The position numbers were made by a program, and so were the translations under genes. A model generated the notes under the pieces. That model worked only from the letters and a program-made list of their open reading frames with translations. It searched no databases and was not told the origin of the DNA. A DNA stretch of 64,000 nucleotides from Streptomyces sp. MspMP-M5 (GTDB lineage Bacteria > Actinomycetota > Actinomycetes > Streptomycetales > Streptomycetaceae): assembly GCF_000373585.1 (NCBI RefSeq), contig NZ_KB891854.1, positions 198,003 to 262,002 on the forward strand. Direction: 5' to 3'. Every line of letters starts with the position of its first letter. Within the stretch, counting starts at the first letter, position 1. Of this stretch, positions 48,976 to 58,221 are shown one piece after another.

Positions 48976-49003
48976 TTACAAAAGTGCTACCGGTGGGTAG
49001 CAT
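48976..49003 (+). promoter_or_regulatory. Leaderless promoter with embedded palindrome (TGCTACC-N4-GGTAGCA)
   Basis: TTACAA (48976-48981), a 16-bp spacer and TAGCAT (48998-49003), which ends 7 nt before the ATG at 49011. The palindrome TGCTACC (48985-48991) / GGTAGCA (48996-49002) fills the spacer and the -10 box, so a bound regulator would block transcription. TACC-N4-GGTA sites of this kind are used by TetR-type regulators of lipid genes in actinobacteria (inference). Confidence 0.6.
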
Positions 49004-49010
49004 GCTGTTC

Positions 49011-49388
49011 ATGGCAGACACCCAGCAGGCGGACGAGCAGGCGGCGGGCGGCGCGGCCGCCGCGACCACGGCCGAGAAGCGGGCCGACAAGCAGGCGGCC
49101 CGGCTCGCCCGGCAGATCCGCGCCTTCGCCAGCTCGCACGGCGGCAGCGCCGAGGGCCAGCTCGCCCACATCGGCCGCGGCCGCACCCGGATCGCGCTGG
49201 TCGGCGCCAACGGCGAGTGGGGCAACCTCGTCGCGGACAGCTACTCCGCCGCCGAGAAGGCCGCCGAGCTGGCCGGCATCGCCCTCCAGGACGCCTTCGA
49301 CGGCGAGCTGGCGGCCAAGGTCCGCACCGGCCGCTACGAGTGGTCCCGGATGGCCGGTATCCAGCTGGGCGGCCCGGCCAACGCCTGA
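49011..49388 (+). CDS. Conserved hypothetical protein
   Basis: 125 residues. The N-terminal 40 are Ala/Gln/Lys-rich and helical (AEKRADKQAARLARQIRAFA). The remainder contains AHIGRGRTRIALVGANGEWGNLVADSY, AEKAAELAGI and WSRMAGIQLGG. There is no signal peptide or membrane helix and I recognise no family. ATG 49011 is supported by a leaderless promoter whose -10 box ends 7 nt upstream; an ATG three codons upstream would fall inside the -10 region. It lies between ctaB and an amidohydrolase-like gene on the same strand. Its dedicated operator suggests tight control. Confidence 0.7.
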   Translation: MADTQQADEQAAGGAAAATTAEKRADKQAARLARQIRAFASSHGGSAEGQLAHIGRGRTRIALVGANGEWGNLVADSYSAAEKAAELAGIALQDAFDGELAAKVRTGRYEWSRMAGIQLGGPANA

Positions 49389-49516
49389 GCCGCGCGCCCG
49401 CCCCGGTGCCGTGCGCCGGGGCGCATCGCCCGCTACCTCACCACCCGCTCGGCCGTTAAGCTCACCAGGCGCGGTGGACCGGCCACGCCCGGCGGGCTGA
49501 CGGCGAGGAGAGGCGG

Positions 49517-50560
49517 ATGGACACACTCCCCCCGCTCATCGACCAGTACAGTCACGGCGCCGTCCACGGTGAACTCGGCCTCGGTTCCTTCGAGGCCCAT
49601 CTGGCCGCCGCCGTCGGTGCCCAGGGTCCGGCCCCCGCGGGCACCAGCCACTTCGACACCCGCACCGGACTGGCGTTACGCCGCTGGTGCCCCCCGCTGC
49701 TCGGCCTGGAGCCGCACTGTGCGCCGGTGCGCTATCTGGCCCGGCGGCGCGCGGTCGGCGCCTTCCGCGCGGGCCGGACGCTGCTCCGCGGCACCGGCAT
49801 CGGCACGTTCCTGGTGGAGGCCGGCGCACCCGGCGGCCTGACCTCGGCGGCCGAACTCGCCGCCGCCGCGCAGGGCCGCGCCCATGAGGTCGTCCGCCTG
49901 GAACCGCTCGCCGAACAGGTCGCCGACACCTCCGGCAGCGTCGACTCCTTCCTCGGCTACACCGCCGAGGCCCTCTACTCCGCCGCCCAGCACGCCACCG
50001 CCTTCGCGTCCGGCGCCGGCTACTGCGAGGGGCGGGCCCCGGAGGCGGGCGAGGTGCGGCGGGCCGCGGACCGCTGGCTGCGCGGGCGCCGCCCGGGGGA
50101 GCCGCTGGGGGAACCGGCGCTCGTCCGGCACCTGTTGTGGAGCGCGGTGGCGACCGGGCTCCCGGTGCAGCTGCACTGTGCCGATCCGCAGCCGCTGGCG
50201 GCCTTCCTGCGGGCCACCGCCGGGCTCGGCTGCGATCTCGTCCTGCTGCCCCGGGCCCCGCACCACCGGCGGGCCGCGCAGCTCGCCGCCGTGCACCCGC
50301 ACGTCTACGCGGACGCCGGGCCGTGCCCCGAGGAGACGCTGGGCCAGGCGCCGTTCGGCAAGCTGCTGTTCTCCTCGGGGGCGCGCGGGCTGCCCGAGCT
50401 CTACGTCACTGCCGCGCGGCTCTTCTCACGGGCCATGGCCCGCGTCGTGGGGGAGTGGACCGCCGAGGGCCTGTGCGCCGCCGCGGACGGGCGGCGGATC
50501 ACCGAACTGGTCGGCTCGGGGACCGCGCGCCGGGTCTACCGGCTGGCCCCCGCGGCGTAG
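49517..50560 (+). CDS. Amidohydrolase-like protein (TIM-barrel)
   Basis: 347 residues resembling the amidohydrolase/TatD-like group common in Streptomyces. It starts LPPLIDQYSHGAVHGELGLGSFEAHL, where the usual metal-binding DxHxH becomes DQYSHG, so one histidine ligand is missing. VQLHCADPQPLAAF and HVYADAGPCPEETLG are at later ligand positions. GKLLFSSGARGLPELYVTAARLF is near the end. Full metal-dependent hydrolase activity is uncertain. ATG 49517 follows GGCGAGGAGAGG. It converges with ctaA, separated by a duplicated 26-bp spacer. Confidence 0.75.
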   Translation: MDTLPPLIDQYSHGAVHGELGLGSFEAHLAAAVGAQGPAPAGTSHFDTRTGLALRRWCPPLLGLEPHCAPVRYLARRRAVGAFRAGRTLLRGTGIGTFLVEAGAPGGLTSAAELAAAAQGRAHEVVRLEPLAEQVADTSGSVDSFLGYTAEALYSAAQHATAFASGAGYCEGRAPEAGEVRRAADRWLRGRRPGEPLGEPALVRHLLWSAVATGLPVQLHCADPQPLAAFLRATAGLGCDLVLLPRAPHHRRAAQLAAVHPHVYADAGPCPEETLGQAPFGKLLFSSGARGLPELYVTAARLFSRAMARVVGEWTAEGLCAAADGRRITELVGSGTARRVYRLAPAA

Positions 50561-50561
50561 G

Positions 50562-50612
50562 TGTTCCCGGGCGGGTCCTAGACCGCCTGTTCCCGGGCGG
50601 GTCCTAGACCGC
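50562..50612. repeat. 26-bp tandem duplication at the ctaA stop codon
   Basis: TGTTCCCGGGCGGGTCCTAG followed by ACCGC occurs at 50562-50586 and again at 50588-50612, identical over 25 bases with period 26. Each unit contains CTAG and the CCCGGG palindrome. The second unit contains the ctaA stop (TAG, 50604-50606), and the first an identical decoy just beyond it. Confidence 0.9.
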
Positions 50613-51605
50613 GGTGGTGGCGGCCGGCCGGGCCTTCGCGGTCTCGCCGTCGGCGAGTGCGTCCAACGTGGCGGGCACCGGGCCGCGGTCGCGCAGGGCG
50701 AGGAAGATCCGCAGCGTCGCGATCCAGACCAGCGTCGAGCCGAACATGTGCAGCCCGACGACCAGCGTCGGCAGGCTCAGGAAGTACTGGACGTAGCCGA
50801 CGACGCCCTGGAAGGCGAGGGTGCCGAACAGGGCCAGGGTGGCGCGGCGCGGGGCCCGCGGTGCCTTGATCGCGCGCAGGGTGAAGAACAGGGCGACCGA
50901 GAGCCCGACGACGACGTAGACGAAGTCGACGTGGAGCTGGGTCACTTCCTGCCAGTCCAGCGGGATCCGGTGGACCTTCCGGGCATCGCCCGCGTGCGGG
51001 CCGGTCCCGGTGACGACCGTGCCGATCACCGTGAGGGCGGCCACCGCCACCACCAGCACCCAGGAGAGCTGCCGGACCGCCGGGGACACCAGGTCGCGCG
51101 GCTCCTCGTCGCCCTCCTTGGCGCGCTGCCAGGCGAGGACGCAGACGGTCAACAGGGCGCTGGTGAGCAGGAAGTGCGCGGCGACAAGGTAGGGGTTCAG
51201 GCCGGTCAGCACGACGATGCCGCCCCAGACCGCGTTGCCCATCACGATCCAGAACTGCGCCCAGCCGAGCCGGGTGAGCGAGCGGCGGTGCGGCGCGCGG
51301 GCCCGGGCCGCCACGATGAACAGCCCGATGAAGGCGCACAGGACGTAGGTCAGCAGGCGGTTGCCGAACTCGATGAGGCCGTGGACGCCCATCTCGGCGG
51401 TCGGGGTGAGGCTGTCCGGCGTGCACTGGGGCCACGTCGAGCAGCCCAGCCCGGACTCGGTCAGCCGGACCGCTCCGCCGGTCACGACGATGACCACGGC
51501 CATCACGACGGTGGCGAGCGCCGCCCGCTCGACGAAGCGCGCGGAGGGCTGCCAGCGGCGGGCGATCAGCTCAAAGGGATTCAGCGTGTTCGGCACGGGA
51601 GCCAT
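50604..51605 (-). CDS. ctaA: Haem A synthase (COX15/CtaA family)
   Basis: 333 residues with eight predicted transmembrane helices. VVIVVTGGAVRLTESGLGCSTWPQC carries the cysteine pair of the family. GVHGLIEFGNRLLTYVL and AHFLLTSALL, and the second-half WQEVTQLHVDFVYVVVGL and GLHMFGSTLVWI, provide the haem-ligand histidines. It oxidises haem O from CtaB to haem A. ATG 51605 gives MAPVPNTLNPFELIARRW; a GTG ten codons upstream (51635) is also possible. It is followed by a duplicated spacer and converges with the amidohydrolase-like gene. Confidence 0.93.
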   Translation of the reverse strand: MAPVPNTLNPFELIARRWQPSARFVERAALATVVMAVVIVVTGGAVRLTESGLGCSTWPQCTPDSLTPTAEMGVHGLIEFGNRLLTYVLCAFIGLFIVAARARAPHRRSLTRLGWAQFWIVMGNAVWGGIVVLTGLNPYLVAAHFLLTSALLTVCVLAWQRAKEGDEEPRDLVSPAVRQLSWVLVVAVAALTVIGTVVTGTGPHAGDARKVHRIPLDWQEVTQLHVDFVYVVVGLSVALFFTLRAIKAPRAPRRATLALFGTLAFQGVVGYVQYFLSLPTLVVGLHMFGSTLVWIATLRIFLALRDRGPVPATLDALADGETAKARPAATTAV

Positions 51606-51680
51606 CGTAGGCGGGCCGCTTGTGCGAGTTTTCACGAGGGTCGGGTTGCGGGCGTTCCGGCCGGTGGGCCGGGGTGCCCG

Positions 51681-52475
51681 CTACTCCCAGCGGAAGAACC
51701 GGGCCGCCGCGCCCAGCCCCAGCACGGCCCAGACCGCGAGGATCCCCAGGTCGGCCCAGGGCAGTGCGGCGCCGTGCTGGAGCACCTCCCGCAGGCCGTC
51801 CGAGAGGGCGGAGATCGGCAGGAACTGGAGCACTTCCCGGGCGCCGGCCGGGAACTTGTCCAGCGGGACGATCACCCCGCCGCCGACGAGCAGCAGCAGG
51901 AAGACCAGGTTGGCGGCGGCCAGGGTGGCCTCGGCCTTGAGGGTGCCGGCCATCAGCAGGCCCAGCCCGGAGAACGCGGCGGTGCCCAGCAGGAGCAGCA
52001 GGACCACGGAGACCGGGTTGCCGTGCGGGGACCAGCCCAGCGCCAGGGCGACCGCGGTCAGCAGCACGACCTGGAGGACCTCGGTGACCAGCACCGCGCA
52101 GGTCTTGGCGGTCATCAGCCCCCAGCGCGGCAGCGGCGAGGCGGCCAGCCGCTTGAGCACGCCGTAGCGCCGCTCGAAGCCGGTGGCGATGGCCTGCCCG
52201 GTGAACGCCGTGGACAGCACGGCGAGTCCCAGGATGCCCGGGGCGAGGAAGTCCACCGACCGGCCGGCGCCGGTGTCGATGATGCGGACGGCGGAGAACA
52301 GCACCAGCAGCAGCGTCGGGATGATGACGGTCAGCAGCAGCTGCTCGCCGTTGCGCAGCAGCATCCTGGTCTCCAGGGCGGCTTGCGCGCGGATCATCCG
52401 GGGCAGCGGAGCCGCCCCGGGGCGCGGGGCGAACGTGCCGGTCGCGGCACCGGCACCGGTCTCGACGGCAGTCAT
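51681..52475 (-). CDS. ABC-2 type transporter permease
   Basis: 264 residues with six transmembrane helices typical of ABC-2 exporters. LLLTVIIPTLLLVLFSAVRI opens the membrane domain. YGVLKRLAASPLPRWGLMTAK is the coupling region. VFLLLLVGGGVIVPLDKFP and LPISALSDGLREVLQ are conserved. ATG 52475 overlaps the stop of the ATPase gene by ATGA. Together they should form a two-gene exporter of a drug, lipid or haem precursor. Proximity to ctaA is suggestive but does not establish the cargo. Confidence 0.9.
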   Translation of the reverse strand: MTAVETGAGAATGTFAPRPGAAPLPRMIRAQAALETRMLLRNGEQLLLTVIIPTLLLVLFSAVRIIDTGAGRSVDFLAPGILGLAVLSTAFTGQAIATGFERRYGVLKRLAASPLPRWGLMTAKTCAVLVTEVLQVVLLTAVALALGWSPHGNPVSVVLLLLLGTAAFSGLGLLMAGTLKAEATLAAANLVFLLLLVGGGVIVPLDKFPAGAREVLQFLPISALSDGLREVLQHGAALPWADLGILAVWAVLGLGAAARFFRWE

Positions 52476-53431
52476 GCGCGCAGCTCCTTGCCGGTCAGTT
52501 CCAAGAAGACGTCCTCCAGCGTGTGGCGCTCGACGGCTATCGCGTCGGGCAGCACGCCGTTCTGGGCGCACCACGAGGCCACGGTGGCCAGTAGTTGCGG
52601 GTCGATCCGGCCCTGGACGCGGTAGGTGCCGGCGGTGAGTTCGGCGGCGGCGCACCCGGCGGGCAGGGCCTTGAGGAGCGAGGCGATGTCCAGGCCGGGG
52701 CGGCCGGAGAAGCGCAGGCTGTTCTCGGCGCCGCCCCGGCACAGTTCCTCAGGGCTGCCCTGGGTGACGACCCGGCCGCCGTCGATGATCGCGACGTCGT
52801 CCGCGAGCTGCTCGGCCTCGTCCATGAAGTGGGTGGTCAGCACCACGCTGACGCCGTCGGCGCGCAGCTCCCGGACGAGGTCCCAGGTGGCGCGGCGGGC
52901 CTGCGGGTCGAGGCCGGCCGTCGGCTCGTCCAGGAACACCAGCTCGGGGCGGCCGACCACGGCCATCGCCAGGGCCAGGCGCTGCTGCTGGCCGCCGGAC
53001 AGCCGCCGGTAGGGCGTCCGTCCACAGCTGCCCAGCCCCAGCCGCTCGATCAGTCCGGGGACGTCGAGGGGGTGGGCGTGCAGGGTGGCGGTGTGCCGGA
53101 GCATCTCCTCGGCCCGGGCGCCGGCGTAGACGCCACCCGACTGGAGCATCACGCCGATCCGGGGGCGCAGCGGGGCGGCGTCGGCGACCGGGTCCAGGCC
53201 CAGGATGCGGACCCGTCCGGAGTCCGGGCGCCGGTAGCCCTCGCAGGTCTCGACGGTGGTGGTCTTCCCGGCGCCGTTCGGGCCGAGGACGGCGGTCACG
53301 GTGCCGCGTGCGACGGTGAGGTCGAGCCCGTCCACGGCGGTCTTGGTGCCGTACCGCTTGACCAGGCCGACGACCTCGACGGCGGGCTCGCCGGCGGAGC
53401 GGGGGGCGTCCCCCGGGGAGGTGCTGGGCAT
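52472..53431 (-). CDS. ABC transporter ATP-binding protein (DrrA-like)
   Basis: 319 residues. Walker A is GPNGAGKTTTVETCEGY (about residue 50). The signature RLSGGQQQRLALAMAVVG and Walker B LVFLDEPTAGLDP with TTHFMDEAEQLADD (H-loop) are complete. The C-terminal 90 residues (SLRFSGRPGLDIASLL, HTLEDVFLELTGKELRA) are the extension typical of DrrA-type exporters. It energises the permease encoded by the overlapping downstream gene. It is divergent from sufR with a 219-bp gap. Confidence 0.93.
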   Translation of the reverse strand: MPSTSPGDAPRSAGEPAVEVVGLVKRYGTKTAVDGLDLTVARGTVTAVLGPNGAGKTTTVETCEGYRRPDSGRVRILGLDPVADAAPLRPRIGVMLQSGGVYAGARAEEMLRHTATLHAHPLDVPGLIERLGLGSCGRTPYRRLSGGQQQRLALAMAVVGRPELVFLDEPTAGLDPQARRATWDLVRELRADGVSVVLTTHFMDEAEQLADDVAIIDGGRVVTQGSPEELCRGGAENSLRFSGRPGLDIASLLKALPAGCAAAELTAGTYRVQGRIDPQLLATVASWCAQNGVLPDAIAVERHTLEDVFLELTGKELRA

Positions 53432-53564
53432 GCCGGGAAGTCTACGGAGCGGGCCGGGGCGCCGGGAGCGGGGGCCGGAACTGCTCCGGGATCGGGTGGG
53501 CGGATGCGCGGGCGGCCTACCGGTGACCGGCGGCGGTTCCGGAGCGTGACGAAAGGCCCCGAAA

Positions 53565-53650
53565 TTAGGTAACCCTTAGTGACGGAGGCCACCGGTCCGT
53601 GATCCGGTACAGGCTTGAATCGATTTGACGAATTACGCAACAATGGCGTT
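53565..53650 (+). promoter_or_regulatory. sufR operon control region
   Basis: An AT-rich block TTAGGTAACCCTTAGTGAC (53565-53583) lies about 70 bp upstream of the sufR GTG. TTGAAT (53615-53620) and TTGACG (53625-53630) are possible -35 boxes, with CAACAATGG where the -10 would lie. If so, transcription starts at or next to the GTG (leaderless). SufR orthologues repress this operon by binding its own upstream DNA; the block above is the best candidate operator. Confidence 0.5.
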
Positions 53651-54469
53651 GTGAAAAACGTTCGCGAGGACCGGAAGAGGCCAACGGCCCGGCAGACCGC
53701 CGGCCCCGTTTCGTCCGCCCCTGCGCACGACGACCAGCACGGCACCCGCAACCGCGTCGCCCGCTCGATCCTCGACCACGGCCCGTCCACCGCGGCCGAG
53801 CTGGCCCTCCGCCTGGAGCTGACCCAGGCCGCCGTCCGCCGTCATCTGGACGCGCTGGTCGCCGAGGGCGTCGTGGAGCCCCGGGAGAAGCGGGTCTACG
53901 GCACCCGCGGCCGCGGCCGCCCCGCCAAGGCGTTCGCCCTCACCGACTGCGGACGGGACGCCTTCGACCAGGCGTACGACGACCTCGCCGCCGACGCACT
54001 GCGCTGGATCGCGCAGAGCGCGGGCGGCGGCCCCGAGGGCGAGGCGGCGGTCGCCGCGTTCGCCCGCGCCCGGATGGCCGCACAGGCCGAGAGCTATCGC
54101 GAGGCGGTCGAGAACGCCGAGCCCGAGGCCCGCACCCAGGCCCTGGCGAAGGCGTTGACCGCGGACGGGTACGCTGCTACGGCGCGCAGTGCGCCCAATC
54201 CCCAGCTCGGTGAACAGCTCTGCCAGCACCACTGCCCGGTCGTCCACGTCGCCGAGCAGTACCCGCAGCTGTGCGAGGCGGAGACCGAGGTCTTCTCCCG
54301 ATTGCTCGGGACCCACGTACAGCGCCTTGCCACCATCGCCCACGGCGACGGGGTGTGCACGACCTTCGTCCCGAAGGCCGGCGCCGGCAAGGCAGCTCAC
54401 CGCACCGGTGAGCGCCCCACACAGACCACCACAGCATCTGCTAGCACGGCCGGGAGGAACCCCGCATGA
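53651..54469 (+). CDS. sufR: Fe-S cluster-sensing repressor SufR
   Basis: 272 residues. The winged HTH ([38 protein letters not shown]) spans about 35-70. The C-terminal half holds the cluster ligands in [22 protein letters not shown]: three cysteines and a nearby histidine. When the cluster is intact the protein represses the suf operon; loss derepresses it. GTG 53651 gives the usual VKNV start. Its TGA overlaps the sufB ATG by ATGA. The N-terminal 30 residues are variable. Confidence 0.95.
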   Translation: MKNVREDRKRPTARQTAGPVSSAPAHDDQHGTRNRVARSILDHGPSTAAELALRLELTQAAVRRHLDALVAEGVVEPREKRVYGTRGRGRPAKAFALTDCGRDAFDQAYDDLAADALRWIAQSAGGGPEGEAAVAAFARARMAAQAESYREAVENAEPEARTQALAKALTADGYAATARSAPNPQLGEQLCQHHCPVVHVAEQYPQLCEAETEVFSRLLGTHVQRLATIAHGDGVCTTFVPKAGAGKAAHRTGERPTQTTTASASTAGRNPA

Positions 54470-55887
54470 CGCTCCCCACGGAGACTGCTCACCCTGAGCT
54501 CGAGGGGCTGGGCAACTACGAATACGGCTGGGCCGACTCCGACGTCGCCGGTGCCGCCGCCAAGCGCGGCCTCTCCGAGGCGGTCGTCCGCGACATCTCG
54601 GCGAAGAAGAACGAGCCGGAGTGGATGCTCAAGCTGCGGCTGAAGGGCCTGAAGCTGTTCGACAAGAAGCCCATGCCGACCTGGGGCTCCGACCTCTCGG
54701 GCATCGACTTCGACAACATCAAGTACTTCGTCCGCTCCACCGAGCAGCAGGCCGCCTCCTGGGAGGACCTGCCCGAGGACATCAAGAACACCTACGACAA
54801 GCTCGGCATCCCCGAGGCGGAGAAGCAGCGCCTGGTCGCCGGTGTCGCCGCGCAGTACGAGTCGGAGGTCGTCTACCACCAGATCCGCGAGGACCTGGAG
54901 AAGCAGGGCGTCATCTTCCTGGACACCGACACCGCGCTGAAGGAGCACCCGGAACTCTTCCAGGAGTACTTCGGCACCGTCATCCCGGTCGGTGACAACA
55001 AGTTCGCCTCGCTGAACACCGCGGTGTGGTCCGGCGGCTCGTTCATCTACGTGCCCAAGGGCGTCCACGTCGACATCCCGCTGCAGGCGTACTTCCGGAT
55101 CAACACCGAGAACATGGGCCAGTTCGAGCGGACGCTGATCATCGTGGACGAGGACGCCTACGTCCACTACGTCGAGGGCTGCACCGCCCCGATCTACAAG
55201 TCCGACTCGCTGCACTCGGCCGTCGTCGAGATCATCGTGAAGAAGGGCGGCCGCTGCCGCTACACGACGATCCAGAACTGGTCGAACAACGTCTACAACC
55301 TCGTCACCAAGCGCGCCGTCGCCTACGAGGGCGCGACGATGGAGTGGGTCGACGGCAACCTCGGCTCCAAGGTCACCATGAAGTACCCCGCGGTCTACCT
55401 CATGGGCGAGCACGCCAAGGGCGAGACCCTGTCCATCGCCTTCGCGGGCGAGGGCCAGCACCAGGACGCCGGCTCCAAGATGGTCCACATGGCGCCCAAC
55501 ACCTCGTCCAACATCGTCTCCAAGTCGGTGGCGCGGGGCGGCGGCCGGACCTCCTACCGCGGCCTGGTCGAGATCGGCGAGGGCGCCGCGGGCTCCAAGT
55601 CCAACGTGCTGTGCGACGCGCTGCTGGTCGACACCATCTCCCGCTCCGACACCTACCCCTACGTCGACGTCCGCGAGGACGACGTGTCCATGGGCCACGA
55701 GGCGACGGTCTCCAAGGTCAGCGAGGACCAGCTCTTCTACCTGATGAGCCGTGGTCTGAGCGAGCAGGAGGCGATGGCGATGATCGTGCGCGGTTTCGTC
55801 GAGCCGATCGCCCGTGAGCTGCCGATGGAGTACGCGCTGGAGCTCAACCGGCTGATCGAGCTGCAGATGGAAGGCGCGGTCGGCTGA
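54466..55887 (+). CDS. sufB: Fe-S cluster assembly scaffold subunit SufB
   Basis: 473 residues. It is the right-handed beta-helix scaffold that builds clusters with SufC and SufD. The N-terminal region has [14 protein letters not shown] and [13 protein letters not shown]. The helix core has [24 protein letters not shown], with the conserved Cys, and [25 protein letters not shown]. The C-terminus [24 protein letters not shown] contacts SufC. ATG 54466 overlaps the sufR stop. It is the first structural gene of the operon. Confidence 0.97.
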   Translation: MTLPTETAHPELEGLGNYEYGWADSDVAGAAAKRGLSEAVVRDISAKKNEPEWMLKLRLKGLKLFDKKPMPTWGSDLSGIDFDNIKYFVRSTEQQAASWEDLPEDIKNTYDKLGIPEAEKQRLVAGVAAQYESEVVYHQIREDLEKQGVIFLDTDTALKEHPELFQEYFGTVIPVGDNKFASLNTAVWSGGSFIYVPKGVHVDIPLQAYFRINTENMGQFERTLIIVDEDAYVHYVEGCTAPIYKSDSLHSAVVEIIVKKGGRCRYTTIQNWSNNVYNLVTKRAVAYEGATMEWVDGNLGSKVTMKYPAVYLMGEHAKGETLSIAFAGEGQHQDAGSKMVHMAPNTSSNIVSKSVARGGGRTSYRGLVEIGEGAAGSKSNVLCDALLVDTISRSDTYPYVDVREDDVSMGHEATVSKVSEDQLFYLMSRGLSEQEAMAMIVRGFVEPIARELPMEYALELNRLIELQMEGAVG

Positions 55888-55947
55888 CCCCGGCCCCCGC
55901 AGCGAACGACTCCCGACAGAACGCAGAAAGCGAGCTAGACGACAGCC

Positions 55948-57135
55948 ATGGCTGAGGCTCAGACGACCATCCCGGCGGGTTCCACGACCACCGGCTCCAT
56001 CGCGGTGGCCGCGGAGTCCACCGTCGCCACCCGGATGAGCGCACCGCCGTCCTTCGACGTGGCGGACTTCCCCGTCCCGCACGGCCGCGAGGAGGAGTGG
56101 CGGTTCACGCCGCTCGCCCGGCTGCGCGGGCTGCACGACGGCACCGCCACCGCCGGCGGCCCGGACCTGAAGATCGACATCAGCGCGCCCGAGGGCGTCA
56201 CCCACGAGCTGGTCGACCGCGCCGACCCGCGGGTCGGCAAGGCCGGCAAGCCGGTGGACCGCGTCGCCGCCCAGGCGTACAGCGCCTTCGAGAAGGCGTC
56301 CGTGGTCTCCGTCCCCAAGGAGACGCAGCTCACCGAGCCGATCCGGATCCGGGTGCACGGCGAGGGCGGCACCGCCTTCGGCCACCAGGTCGTGGAGCTG
56401 GGCGCGTTCGCCGAGGCCGTGGTCGTCATCGACCACACCGGTGACGGCGTGCTCGCCGCCAACGTCGACTACCTCCTCGGCGACGGCGCCAAGCTGACCG
56501 TGGTCTCCGTCCAGGACTGGGACGACACCGCCGTCCACTGCGGCCAGCACAACGCCCTGATCGGCCGGGACGCCACCTTCAAGTCCGTGGTCGTCACCTT
56601 CGGCGGCGACCTCGTCCGCCTGCACCCGCGGATCGACTACCAGGGTCCCGGCGGCGAGGCCGAGCTCTACGGCCTGTACTTCACCGAGCAGGGCCAGCAC
56701 CAGGAGCACCGCCTCTTCGTCGACCACGACACCCCCAACTGCCGCTCGCACGTGACGTACAAGGGCGCCCTCCAGGGCCAGGACGCGCACGCGGTGTGGA
56801 TCGGCGACGTGCTGATCCAGGCGGCGGCCACCGGCACCGACACCTACGAGCTCAACCGCAACCTCGTCCTCACCGACGGCGCCCGGGTCGACTCGGTGCC
56901 CAACCTGGAGATCGAGACCGGCGAGATCGTCGGCGCCGGCCACGCCTCGGCGACCGGCCGGTTCGACGACGAGCAGCTCTTCTACCTGATGGCCCGCGGC
57001 ATCCCGGCCGACGAGGCGCGCCGCCTGGTGGTCCGCGGCTTCTTCGCCGAACTGGTCCAGCAGATCGGCGTCCCGGACGTCGAGGAGCGCCTGATGAGCA
57101 AGATCGAGTCCGAGCTGGAAGCGTCCGCGGCATGA
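55948..57135 (+). CDS. sufD: Fe-S cluster assembly protein SufD
   Basis: 395 residues, a SufB paralogue. After an Ala/Thr-rich N-terminus it has FPVPHGREEEWRFTPLARL, the beta-helix with YFTEQGQHQEHRLFVDHDTPNCRS, and a C-terminus matching SufB (DEQLFYLMARGIPADEARRLVVRGFFAEL). It joins SufB and SufC in the SufBC2D complex. The 60-bp gap from sufB holds GAAAGCGAG as a ribosome site. Its stop overlaps the ferredoxin gene ATG by ATGA. Confidence 0.96.
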   Translation: MAEAQTTIPAGSTTTGSIAVAAESTVATRMSAPPSFDVADFPVPHGREEEWRFTPLARLRGLHDGTATAGGPDLKIDISAPEGVTHELVDRADPRVGKAGKPVDRVAAQAYSAFEKASVVSVPKETQLTEPIRIRVHGEGGTAFGHQVVELGAFAEAVVVIDHTGDGVLAANVDYLLGDGAKLTVVSVQDWDDTAVHCGQHNALIGRDATFKSVVVTFGGDLVRLHPRIDYQGPGGEAELYGLYFTEQGQHQEHRLFVDHDTPNCRSHVTYKGALQGQDAHAVWIGDVLIQAAATGTDTYELNRNLVLTDGARVDSVPNLEIETGEIVGAGHASATGRFDDEQLFYLMARGIPADEARRLVVRGFFAELVQQIGVPDVEERLMSKIESELEASAA

Positions 57136-57449
57136 CCTACGTACGCGCAGCCGCGCTGAGCGAGCTGGAGGAGGACACCCCGAAGAGGGTGGAGATCGAC
57201 GGCACGCCGGTCTCGCTCGTCCGCACCGAGGGCGAGGTGTTCGCGATCAACGACATCTGCTCGCACGCGAACGTCTCCCTCTCCGAGGGCGAGGTCGAGG
57301 ACTGCTCGATCGAGTGCTGGCTGCACGGCTCCAGCTTCGACCTGCGCACCGGCAAGCCGTCCGGCCTCCCCGCGACGCGCCCCGTCCCCGTTTACCCCGT
57401 AAAGATCGAAGGGGACGACGTGCTCGTCTCCGTCACCCAGGAGTCCTGA
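57132..57449 (+). CDS. Rieske-type ferredoxin of the SUF operon
   Basis: 105 residues, a soluble non-haem Rieske ferredoxin. The cluster motif is CSHANVSL (Cys, His) and CWLHGSSFDLRTG (Cys, His), with the usual ASPARTATE-free linker and a C-terminal VYPVKIEGDDVLV. There is no signal peptide. It is embedded between sufD (4-bp overlap) and sufC, which is the normal actinobacterial arrangement. It may supply electrons for cluster assembly or for sulfur reduction. The precise partner is not established. Confidence 0.93.
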   Translation: MTYVRAAALSELEEDTPKRVEIDGTPVSLVRTEGEVFAINDICSHANVSLSEGEVEDCSIECWLHGSSFDLRTGKPSGLPATRPVPVYPVKIEGDDVLVSVTQES

Positions 57450-57456
57450 GTCACCC

Positions 57457-58221
57457 ATGGCAACGCTTGAGATCCACGACCTGCACGTCTCCGTCGAGGC
57501 CGAGAACGGCCAGCGCGAGATCCTGAAGGGCGTCGACCTGACCGTGAAGCAGGGCGAGACGCACGCCATCATGGGCCCCAACGGCTCCGGCAAGTCGACC
57601 CTCGCCTACTCCCTCGCGGGTCACCCCAAGTACACGATCACCGGCGGCACCGTCACCCTCGACGGCGAGGACGTCCTGGAGATGTCCGTCGACGAGCGGG
57701 CCCGGGCCGGCGTCTTCCTCGCCATGCAGTACCCGGTCGAGGTCCCCGGCGTCTCGGTCTCCAACTTCCTGCGCACCTCCGCCACCGCCATCCGCGGTGA
57801 GGCCCCCAAGCTGCGGACGTGGGTCAAGGAGGTCAAGGAGGCCATGGAGCGTCTTCACATGGACCCCGCCTTCGCCGAGCGCAACGTCAACGAGGGCTTC
57901 TCCGGCGGTGAGAAGAAGCGCCACGAGATCCTCCAGCTGGAGCTGCTGAAGCCGGCCATCGCGATCCTCGACGAGACCGACTCCGGCCTCGACGTCGACG
58001 CGCTCCGCATCGTCTCCGAGGGCGTCAACCGCGTCCGCGAGACCGGGGAGGTCGGCACCCTGCTGATCACCCACTACACGCGCATCCTGCGCTACATCAA
58101 GCCCGACCACGTCCACGTCTTCGCCAACGGCCGGATCGCCGAGTCCGGCGGCCCGGAGCTGGCGGACAAGCTGGAGGCCGAGGGGTACGAGGCTTACGTG
58201 AAGGGTGGTACGACCGCGTGA
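57457..58221 (+). CDS. sufC: Fe-S cluster assembly ATPase SufC
   Basis: 254 residues. Walker A is IMGPNGSGKSTLAYSLAG. The signature FSGGEKKRHEILQLELL and Walker B IAILDETDSGLDVDAL are typical of SufC. H-loop LLITHYTRIL follows. It is a soluble ABC ATPase that drives conformational change in SufB/SufD. ATG 57457 is 7 bp after the ferredoxin stop. The sufS GTG overlaps its stop by GTGA. Confidence 0.97.
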   Translation: MATLEIHDLHVSVEAENGQREILKGVDLTVKQGETHAIMGPNGSGKSTLAYSLAGHPKYTITGGTVTLDGEDVLEMSVDERARAGVFLAMQYPVEVPGVSVSNFLRTSATAIRGEAPKLRTWVKEVKEAMERLHMDPAFAERNVNEGFSGGEKKRHEILQLELLKPAIAILDETDSGLDVDALRIVSEGVNRVRETGEVGTLLITHYTRILRYIKPDHVHVFANGRIAESGGPELADKLEAEGYEAYVKGGTTA

